64,000 bases of DNA, from contig OW799236.1 in assembly GCA_941918925.1 (NCBI GenBank), forward strand, positions 66,736,685-66,800,684, written 5' to 3'. The notes under the pieces were generated by a model. It was not told the DNA's origin and ran no database searches. It saw only the letters and a program-made list of their open reading frames with translations. Source of the stretch: Phyto melanocephala (Eukaryota > Arthropoda > Insecta > Diptera > Rhinophoridae). The translations under genes and the position numbers were made by a program. This document shows, piece after piece, positions 55,011 to 64,000 of this stretch (its first letter is position 1; the number at the start of each line of letters is the position of its first letter).

Positions 55011-55265
55011 TTTTCCTCAGTCAACTGATTGTGTCTTGCGCTGTTTGCCTTCATTCTGCTAACTCTTTATGTCTGCAATATGGCCAAAATGCGCAAAAAT
55101 CGATTAGTTTCTCTGTATGTAATTATTTTTTAAGCCAAGCATAAGGATTATTACAACTTAAAATGTGGAAATTTTGTTTGTTTAGTTGACCATTTAACCA
55201 AAAGTGTGCTTCATCAGATGCCCAAAAACTAGCCTGATCTGGCATCAGTCTGTTTAAAAAAAATT
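55011..55265 (-). pseudogene. Tc1/mariner transposase relic
   Basis: Minus strand: ASFWASDEAHFWLNGQLNKQ at about 55237-55178, the conserved segment carrying the first catalytic Asp, followed by NPYAWLK and a decayed HTEKL..F piece near 55115. Frame changes and stops follow and no terminus is visible. The words match DD41D/mariner proteins better than other DDE families. Confidence 0.65.
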
Positions 55266-58200
55266 TCCAAGCAATTTTACTTCAAAATATCCAAAATCGG
55301 TGGTATTACATGCAGCCGAAAAATGTGCTGACATTTTAAAAGTCCTGCTTTTTATAACGCTGATTTAATTTTAACTGAAGTCTTTTCACCATCAGCTGCT
55401 TAAGAATTAAATATTTTTTTTACATTTTAGGTAATAACATCTATTCTTTAAAGCTTTTGCAAAACTTTAACCAAGAGTATTTCTTTTCTTCATCACTGTA
55501 TCGAATTATTTTGGCATTGTTCACTAACATTTTTTTTCTTTTCCAAGCATTATCAATTATATTATTTTTAAGGATGTGTGTTCGTGTAAGAAATATTCGT
55601 ATCTGTGTGAACAAGTATTTTGATTTTGTTATCTGTATTTTTGTGGTTGGTAGGAGTTATACTTTATTTTATAAGATTATGACACATATTTTGTTATTTC
55701 TGTCCTTTTATAATATTAAAGTTATTGTTGATATTAGTATGAGAGGCCAAAGGGCAAATAATAATGTATTGGTGCAGAAAGAATTAGTTCAAAAATCAAT
55801 ATTATGAAAAAAATGTTTCTTTTAGTTAAAATTATTGAACCATAAATAAATATGTATGTACCTATATACATGTACACATATATGTATAAGATTATCTTGT
55901 GCCCACCCTCTATAGGTAGGCTGATAATGACAGTCTGTATGTTATTATACCTTTTTGTTAAACTTTAGTGTTAGATTCGTCTGCCCCATCCACTCTCCTA
56001 TTTGGTTTATCAGAGGGGTACTTGTTTCCTGCTTTGTTTTAAATTTGTCGTGGTCACTAAATTCTATACGTCTTTCCTGCTTATAAGTTTTGGTTTTGGC
56101 TTGCAAGCCAATAGTATTTTTCTTCTTCTCAACCTTATCCTTAGTATTCGCTTTTATTTTGAGGTGTAAATCTTGTTTTTGAGTTCGTATACGTTAGACG
56201 CTTTCTTCGAGCTTCTATAGTGTTAAGTCTATTGTAATTTTGCGAAATATATCAGCATATGTAGTTTCTCTCTTCACTTCAGATGATCACCATGGTCTCA
56301 TAAATCTTTCTCTTTTGTCTATTTCAGTATTTTACTATTTTCACGCACTGTTTTTTCTTTTTTATCTACACCGCTAGAAGGTTTTTACCTTCTTTAAATT
56401 CAAATTAAGTTTGAGCAGCACGTTAAGGTTGTTTAAGTCTATTATGAAAATGGGCGTTTATAGCAAAATACACTACACGCAGCCTACGCGAGAAATGCAA
56501 TGACCGTGTTATCTAATGCGATGTTAATTTTTGGTCTTATTTGATATCGTTTGACTACTTTCTTTGTGGATATTTAAAAGAAAAAGTATGGATATTAATA
56601 TGGCAACAAAAGCCTTGGCGAGAATTTGGCATATATAAATTTTTTAAACATAATCGTCATACTTTTATTATATTATAAAAATGTTAAGATATTTCCTTAA
56701 GATTTTTTGTTTCATTTCAAATTAACATCATGTGTTTTTTTTTTTTTTTATTAAATTTGAACCTTTTCTTTATAATTTTTTTCAATTAAATTTAAATTTA
56801 GGCATCAAGTTCAAGTTTTATGTCTTTCATATATCAATGAGTTAGTACGAAATATGTTGTATGTTTTATGTTATATGTTTTTAACATGATGGTATTATTT
56901 GAAAAATATTTGTGTATATTACTAAGCCCCACTCTATGGATCTATAAGGTGTATGGACATTTATGTAACAATCCGAAATGTTTTTATTCCTTTACGGCCA
57001 CAAATAACTATCACCGTGTTCAGGGATGTCGGTGTTGTCTGTTTACTACCCTCTAGAGACTGCAAGCATTCTTTTGGTGTTACGTCTTGTTAAGCTTAAT
57101 CTTACATACAATAGGTCGCTCGAATTTAATCTTTAATAGTTGTCTTTACACATGAAAATGCGAAAGCGTTTTTTAGAGGTGAAGTTTCTAAAAAACGCTT
57201 TGGTCGGTTCGATCGGCATCGCTTGTTATTCTTAGTTTGTGGCAGCGATCACAGTATACCAGAGTTTTTCCTAAAAGGATTCACAATGTTCATCAGGTTT
57301 CTTATTGCACTGTCCACTGTTTAAGAAAGTTATGTTACAGAAGAGAACTTTTTGCGGTAGCTGGATATAGACGACTGTTTCTACTTTCAACTGTCGACAA
57401 TACTGTGTTATTTACTTCCTGCATCATAACGTTCAATTCTTTATTTTAAATTTAAAAAAAATTATCTTTTGCATTTTTATCCAATCCTTTAAGGTTTTGT
57501 TTCAGCTGCTCCTTACCTGGACAACAGTCGCTGAAGAGGAAGCCTGAGTTTTTGACTGAGAATCCAATTAATCATCAACCTCCTAAATTTGACTTTCTTG
57601 AGGATGTCCTTATGGTTAAATACTTATTTAGAAGCGGTATCCACGTCATAGGATTTAACAAGGCACTTGTGCTTTTAATTGCACGCTCTTCATACCTGAG
57701 TACCAGGATTTGCGGGATCGTAAGTTCCCAATATTCTCTGCTAAAAACACACTTAAGTACATTATTGAAAGTAAAATGTTCGCAGGCATATACGTATGTA
57801 TATGCTTATGTTTCTTCATATGTATGAAAGTACATATGTATGTAAGTATATTTAACATTTGAGGCTTGTGTTTTGACATTTAAATATAACATACCTCTGC
57901 AAAGAAAAAAATGATTTCTTTTTAATTTGTTTTTATTTATGCCATTTATTTTTTTTTAGTTCTTTAGTTTATAAGGCTTTTAAACAGGCCATAATCTATG
58001 CTTTTGTTTTACACTTCACTAGTTAATTCAATTATGGGTACCACTTGACATATTTCAACTTTCCATTAATAAAAAATATAGAAAAGATATCATACTTAAA
58101 AGGCTTTCAAATTTATTTATTATCATTTCTTGTTGTTGTAGTTTGTTTTTTGATCTTGAGTAAATCTTAAACAATTTTATTGCATCTTTGTCATTCCTAA

Positions 58201-60015
58201 ACCTTCTGTTTTTTTTTACAGATTTATAAGTTTCAATTTAATCTTGGATACGTTATTCTATGCTATCCTTATTTGAAAGAAGAAACAACCATGTTTATGG
58301 CTATCGATGGATACATTTTAAAATTGGAATATAAAATATGTAAACCGAGTTACGATGGAGATGAACGTTCTAATATAAAATAAACTGGAGAGAACAGGAG
58401 AAAGCAGCTAAATAACCAACTAAAATAATCTATGAAAAAAATCTTCTAACGCCACATGCAAATTGACACGTTCAACAAGCAAATGTTTCTTCTCTTTTAA
58501 GATTGCAACAACGAACACAAAATATACTCAACATGAAAACAACAATGTAAAAAATGGACGTACATGAAAATTTAGCTAACATTCAAACAAAATCGTAATT
58601 CCAATAACATGCAACCTATACATACGAATGTACACACATAGCCATATGTAAATACATAAATGGAAACAGGATAGCGAAAATGTCAAGAAACCACACACAC
58701 AAACACTTGCAGCTATGCAGCTATTACAAACAAATATTGAATACGAGGGTAGTGTCAGTAGTGAAAATGTTTTTTTTTCTCTTTTTTAGTGTATTTAAAA
58801 TTTATTAAATATATATTTTTCTTACTAAGACAACATAATTTTTTAACTTGTCCTGCTTCGCTAGACCACAACAACCATTTATAAATGATGTTTAACCTTT
58901 TCTTTTAGGTTACATGTTTTAACACAATATCATTAAACTCGTGTTTTCAGCCTAAAAAAATACTATACAAATTTTTAATATTAATATCAGTATTTAGCTT
59001 TTACTGGCTCGAAGGGTAAGTAATAATAAATGGTCCTCTAAAAGCTTTCATACTTAATGAGTTGGCAGTAAATTTTATGTTTTGGGTTTTATTAATTTAA
59101 AAAACAACAAATATGTTTTTACCAAATATTTGTCTAGGTCATCGTTGTTTACACTGGCTCACTCAAAATTTATTGTGTGATATAAAAATGTACGTTTTGA
59201 CAAATAAACGTCATTAGTGAAAAATATTTAAATAAATACATGTCGACGATAGAGGAGTATTAACACCCCACTTTGGTCATTTGACAATAATGTATCCCAT
59301 ATTTTTAATTTTCATTACAAATAGATGTTATTCTAAATCATCAAATCAACCCTAAAATTATTACGCAGCTTAAAGAGCAAAATTTACGATACAAACCTGA
59401 TGGTAAAATCCCTTGTTAATTATTAAACAAGAAGTACGTAAGATTCGAGCATAAAAAGGTCATTATGAAACATTACATTGACTTGTAAAATTCAGTCCCC
59501 AAAGACAATTTTTTTGCGTATTTCAACTATTATTCATAAAAATATTAATTGCGTAATGAGAAACCAAATTATATCACTAAAATCCTAATGACGTAAAAAC
59601 AAAAGCATGCATTTAAACTGCTATTTCAATTTTATGTATTTGATTATTGATGTTTACAATCAAAGCAAAACATTCGATTAATACCAAAGATACATATGAT
59701 GAAAACTGCAAAAAGGTGACCCATACGTTTCACAAAAAAATCTAAGTTTTAATTTTTATTTCAAAAAAATACTATTAAATCCAACGTATTAGAATGGAAA
59801 AAGTTAAAAAGATAAAGAACGTAATTCACATAAGAAACTATCACTCACCGTTCTTCGGTTGAAATCACTTTCTGGAAATATAAATATATATTGTTATGTT
59901 TTCTTGGATCGGCACACTGCGTTTAATTCACACTGCGTTCAGCTAAAAATGGCTCGAACGTCACTATGGCCCATTTAAAAAAAGATATGTAATTGTCATA
60001 TAAGGTGCTATCAGT
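55266..60015. other. 4.7 kb AT-rich region without recognised genes
   Basis: Largest featureless stretch of the window. Open frames such as 55457-55807 (116 codons, hydrophobic, low-complexity), 57237-57449 and 57552-57827 have no recognisable motif, and their amino-acid content is what AT-rich random DNA gives. A slightly higher GC patch is at 56930-57410. Short gtatgtatatg runs occur near 57790 and 55850. Confidence 0.45.
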
Positions 60016-60019
60016 GGCA

Positions 60020-60480
60020 ACGTATAAACTTTGCTGTTCTGAAAACTCACAAGCCATTTACAAATGCCTCTTGTACCCCTTGTAGGTCTACAGTATGTTG
60101 TGTCCTTACATGTGAAAATATCATCGACCCTTATATGTATCTCCGAAAATGAAGATGGAAGTGCTGTGATCGTCAATGGAGAGCGATATTGGTTTATGTT
60201 AGATCATCTTCAAAATTATAAATTGGAGAACGAGTGATTTTCAGATATTTTGAAATTATTTCATCAAAGCACGCGCTAGATTTGTCATAATCTGACTATT
60301 TTCTGTGGGGTTATTTGAATTAGGGAAGCAGATAACATGGTTTAGGGTCAAGCTGCTCTGAAATCCAACGAGGTAAACTAAGCAGTTGTAAACGATTGCA
60401 GGATTTTACATGGAAGAATAGACGGTAACGTAGGGTTGTGATAGATCCTAGGTCACTCTGATATTTGCGAGAACGAAGTG
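60020..60480 (+). pseudogene. Tc1/mariner transposase relic, C-terminal half
   Basis: Plus strand pieces in family order: SENSQAIYKCLLYPL near 60035, then (frame changed) ENEDGSAVIVNGERYW near 60146-60195, then DYFLWGYLN near 60290-60320 containing the third catalytic Asp. VNGERY and DYFLWGY are hallmark words of DD41D-type mariners. The segment with the second Asp has been deleted (about 60200-60240). No termini identified. Confidence 0.65.
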
Positions 60481-61255
60481 GCAAATGAGGTGGTATGAAA
60501 AATATCCTAGATAACCGAAAATGCTCAAAAGTTGCAAGACTCTATGGGTCAGCAATATTGTACAGAATAACGCAAATATTTCGAAATTTGCTAAAGAATA
60601 TTTAAAACTGATGGCAGCTTTCATAAGCGATCAGTGCTATATTAATCTGAATTTAGACGGGAGATAATTTCAAGGGAAAATATCTAGTTTGATAGCATAT
60701 TACGTATGGGGAAGTGAGAGTCGTATTTATAATCGGTACTAAGTGACACACTTTGTTGATATGCAAACTCACAAATCAACACGCTGCAAAAAAATTAATA
60801 ATATAATAATGAAATATTGGCAACAGCATGTTCGTCTATGTGAACGCCAATTAAAAAGAGATGAAATTTCAAATGGTTTCCCGTTTTAACACGTTGACTT
60901 TTGTATGAATATTCAGTGGGCTGTCTCTCAATATTGGTCTCTTTAAGTAGTCTAAAATTGCTTACGGTATTTATATTTCTAGATTTTTCTATGTTACGAC
61001 TGGTTCTATATATCCCTTTTTCTTTGCATGTATTTATTTTTCAATTGAACTAAAGGAAAAAATTACGCAGTCACAATTTGGCAAAGTAAGGCATTTTAGA
61101 ATGTCTTAATCACCTCATATAAGTCGTTTAAGAATTACTATCAATTGTTTGTTGATACTCCATAGTGCATGGTCTTCAGGATAACCCAGATATTTCGATT
61201 TCTCGTCGATGTCTTGAATTGAGTGTCCGTAAATGACATTATACCATGTTTTGCA
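60481..61255. other. Spacer, nothing recognised
   Basis: No supported feature. Confidence 0.45.
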
Positions 61256-61259
61256 TAAC

Positions 61260-61800
61260 AACTGGGATTTAAGAGTTTAGCTAATACAAGAACTCAAACT
61301 TAGCCACTATCGACAACATCGTGTCTTTGCTGATTGGGCTTTGAAAATACATCAAACTAATTCGCAATTTCGTTAAAAATCATCTTGAAATGAGGCCCAT
61401 TCGTACATTGGCGGCTCTATTAACAAGACGAGATGTTGAGTTATGTCTTCGACCAGCAAGGAATAATTGCCTAAAGGCCTCTCTAACTACAACGTGTGAT
61501 TATTTGGTGGGGATTTTGGTATAGTGAGATCATTGAACTTTCCTTTTTGTAATTTGAAGCTGGGACAACTGTAATTGTATATGGTTTGCGCTATCGAACA
61601 AATAGGAAAATATTGATTCGGACATCATCTGTTTTCAACAGGATGCCAATATGTCCTACAAAGGTAACAATAATATCGATATTTCGGTGGTATGATTTAT
61701 TGAATACGTAATCCTAATTAGTCACCGATAAAACCCGTGAAGTTATCAAGAAAGTTCTGCGAAAATGTGGGAAAGGTTGATAAAAAATGCCTCGACAACC
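61260..61800 (+). pseudogene. Tc1/mariner transposase relic, N-terminal to middle
   Basis: Plus strand: IQELKLSHYRQHRVFADWAL-like text near 61285-61345 (QELK..Y.QHRVFADWAL), KIHQTNSQF, then in another frame a degenerate NEAHSYIGGSINKTR near 61390-61430 where the family has SDEAHF..NG..NK, and TVIVYGLRYR near 61570 where it has TVTVNGERYR. Many stops. It is probably of the same lineage as the relic at 60020 but a separate insertion, since it covers overlapping protein regions. Confidence 0.6.
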
Positions 61801-62387
61801 TGCGATGACTTCATTTAACACACTCCTTTTAGTGTATATTAAAATAACAACACTTAGTGGAAGATCATCTTTTATTCGATTGATTTGAAATTTCTAAGGG
61901 CATTGAAAAATAAACTATTAAGAATGTATTGTATTTAACCTGATAAATCAGCCTCGTAACGTAAACGAAAACCAAAAAAAAAAAAAAATAAATAAATAAA
62001 AAGCAAATGAATGGGACTTTTACAACGATATGGGTGAATAACGGTAACCTTTGACTTACTCACACATAAAAACTGATATAATATAACAAGAGAAAAAGGA
62101 ACAATAAAATTCATGTAAACTTAACTCGATACATAAAAATGCATGCGTGTGCATAAGCTCTCTAAATTGTAAAAAAAAAGTTCAAGAATACCGAATATTG
62201 AAAATCCGATTACAATTATTGGATGCATAAATTTCTTTAATTACTAAAAGAAATAAAAAGACCAAAAGAAAAAAAATGTTTTATATAATCGAAAAGCTTT
62301 TATTTATAGGAGACACCCCTAATACACTTACATATATTAGTATTTGAACAGTACGATACGACTTGATAGCAGTGAATTTAAATGTGG
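61801..62387. other. Spacer, nothing recognised
   Basis: AT-rich with an A run near 61976-61990. No supported feature. Confidence 0.45.
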
Positions 62388-63355
62388 TGGAAAGGGTATA
62401 TAGCTTTGTCATTCCTTTTTAATTTGTATAAAGTATAAATTTTCAAAAATCTTGTAAATAGGAGAGTCGATTGAACGTTACTAGTCTGTTCGTGTGTTGA
62501 TTCAAATCGAATCACATGTTACAATCAATTTTTTTTAAATATATTTTTAATGAATCGCTATTTAAGTCCAGCACAACTGTCTCAAAAGTTTCTGCAAATA
62601 AATACGACTGCCTCTGTTTTTTTCTATATTTTTTTATAAAAACATTAAAACTTTCGGCCCTACGACAATTTATAGAGACGCGTGTTACTATGTACAATTA
62701 AGATATGCCTATATCCTATTTGAATAAAAATTTAAGCAAGTTGTCACAAAAGGCAAAATTATAAGAAAAGATTAATTGGAAAAGTATATATGTTTTAAGT
62801 TATTCAGAATCCTAAATAAATTTTGGTCCCGCATGTGACATAAAATTTCAACGCATAGTCTTGAAAACTATTCCTGAAAAAACTTAAACTAACTGAGATA
62901 CAAGTACCAAAATTCAACTGCTTCGTTGTTTTTCCTAATATTAAATGAAAGGACTTGAAAGGACTTAAAATGAAAGGAGTTTATAAAATAATTAAAAATC
63001 CATGATATCCGCCACTGAAAAATGGCCCATACGAGTGAAGTCTAGTATTTTAAACCTTCAACCGAATCAACATTGATATAAAATGAAAGAGCTTGATGAT
63101 TGGAATGCACTTCACTAAGAAAAAGTTAAAATGCGAGATGTACTTTGAAACAAAATGGCGTCCAGTATAGTAATAACGGCTTAATCTCCTTTAACAACCA
63201 CCATATTGGCATCAAAGGAAAGGGTTTGTATAGTAGAATAAAGAATATTTTTCAAACAAACACAATGGCTGATAATTTCTTTTCTGAACCCTACCAATAT
63301 GGGTTTCAAATCAAACAGCTAATTAAATACAGTAATAAAGCAAAGTTTTGTTTAA
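62388..63355 (+). mobile_element. DINE-like element, family 2, decayed
   Basis: Plus-sense remnant: aaagggtatatagctttgtc, a gtataaagtataaattttca core, aggagagtcgattgaacg, then a region matching 37100-37260 in reverse and three diverged internal repeat units (about 63040-63110, 63175-63240, 63285-63340) with aaatggcg and catattggcatcaaa phrases. The 3' hairpin is not found. Confidence 0.6.
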
Positions 63356-63956
63356 CATAAAAACTTCAATGTAGGCTTTAATAAGATGTAGTAATGTGTT
63401 TAGACTGTGTGCATGGTTTAGGTACATCGGTTTAATCTATAGAAATGTTTGTAATACCGAAAGAAAATTTCTACAAGCTAATTGAAATTTTTTTTGGTAA
63501 ACCTATCTAAGATGGCTAGTAAATTTTAATGTATATGAAGTTTCTAAATTAAGAAATTTAATTATTTATATTTCGTTTGTGATTAAAAGCACCCATTATT
63601 ATTAATTTTTAATTATAGTATTCTGATTTAAAAAATGTTGCTGCTATTATTTTTGCCATAACTGTGTGTGAAATCCCTTACTATATTGATACATCTGTGA
63701 GTATAAGCATACAGTATGTGCTAAGCTAAGCAGTATTGAAAAAAATTGAAAGAAATCCTCGATTTCATTGTTAAAACATCACACAACCAAGAAAATGAAT
63801 AGATAGAAGGAACTAAAAAAAAACAAAAGCAAATAAAACTGTGCTAAACGGTACTAGAAGAAAAAGTAACGTAAATCAAAGTTCATGTTTTTCTTTATTT
63901 TTCTAGACTAGAATAGATACAAAAAATAAATAAATAAAAAATAGTGCATTTAAACA
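63356..63956. other. AT-rich right flank
   Basis: No repeat end seen. Near its end a pyrimidine-rich tract (tttttctttatttttctag, ending 63906) resembles a 3' splice site. Confidence 0.4.
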
Positions 63957-64000
63957 ATGACAAATCCCCATAGAATAACAAATGAAGTGTTTTTAAAATG
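63957..64000 (+). CDS. Possible start of a gene running off the window
   Basis: An ATG in good fly context (AAACAATG) opens a frame MTNPHRITNEVFLK that is still open at the window edge (14 codons plus two bases). It is preceded by a splice-acceptor-like tract ending at 63906 and by 50 bp that could be 5' leader. Fourteen codons prove nothing; it may equally be chance. No homology is recognised. Confidence 0.15.
   Translation, partial: MTNPHRITNEVFLK

Noticed and set aside
55457..55807. Hydrophobic 116-codon frame that looks like a membrane protein
   Set aside because: AT-rich DNA naturally yields Phe/Ile/Leu-rich frames. No signal, motif or splice context supports it.

Overview
This is 64 kb of AT-rich eukaryotic DNA in which I find no complete host gene. 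It is made almost entirely of transposable elements (TEs), many inserted into one another, separated by AT-rich sequence with no recognisable content. A dipteran (higher fly) genome is the best fit. The reasons are the many short non-autonomous elements carrying a TA-rich core next to (GTCY)n proto-microsatellites (the DINE/mini-me/Helentron style described from flies), insect-type Gypsy, piggyBac, PIF/Harbinger and hAT elements, and a Tc1/mariner element with a 41-residue spacing between the last two catalytic Asp residues (DD41D, rosa-like). The species cannot be named from the sequence alone.

Layout. 1-1113: 3' end of a Jockey/R1-type LINE. 1662-2810: non-autonomous hAT with an 8-bp target site duplication (TSD). 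3314-6612: a cluster of four DINE/Helentron-like copies in tandem, inverted and nested order, with a near-palindrome centred near 4844. 7.5-10.5 kb: further DINE-like copies and a mariner relic. 12.3-14.5 kb: a long DINE-like copy with about 300-bp internal tandem repeats, split by a 636-bp mariner deletion derivative. 15.2-21.0 kb: a three-unit tandem array of about 1 kb, invaded by two DINE copies in opposite orientation; here empty and filled insertion sites can be compared inside the window. 22.1-22.7 kb: LINE relic. 24.46-27.74 kb: a PIF/Harbinger element with TIRs, a CAG TSD and both genes, inserted in a mariner relic. 28.4-30.0 kb: DINE-like copies. 31.36-37.52 kb: a three-level nest in which a DINE-like element holds a Gypsy-type LTR retrotransposon whose 5' LTR holds a Harbinger deletion derivative. 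38.46-39.55 kb: a 548-bp tandem duplication. 41.57-42.70 kb: hAT deletion derivative with an 8-bp TSD. 42.89-48.14 kb: a second Gypsy-type element on the minus strand with an ATAT TSD. 49.31-51.13 kb: piggyBac element with TTAA ends. 52.15-53.21 kb: LINE fragment. 53.26-54.58 kb: full-length DD41D mariner with only two nonsense codons. 55-63 kb: mostly featureless AT-rich DNA with three mariner relics and a decayed DINE-like copy. A weak candidate for the start of a host gene lies at the extreme right edge.

Nothing here forms a pathway. All transposases and gag-pol genes seen are broken. The most informative signals are structural: exact target site duplications, the order of nested insertions, empty-site evidence that the DINE-like elements insert at T^T without a TSD, and internal rearrangement between DINE subfamilies. 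All family assignments come from reading motifs by eye; no database search was run.
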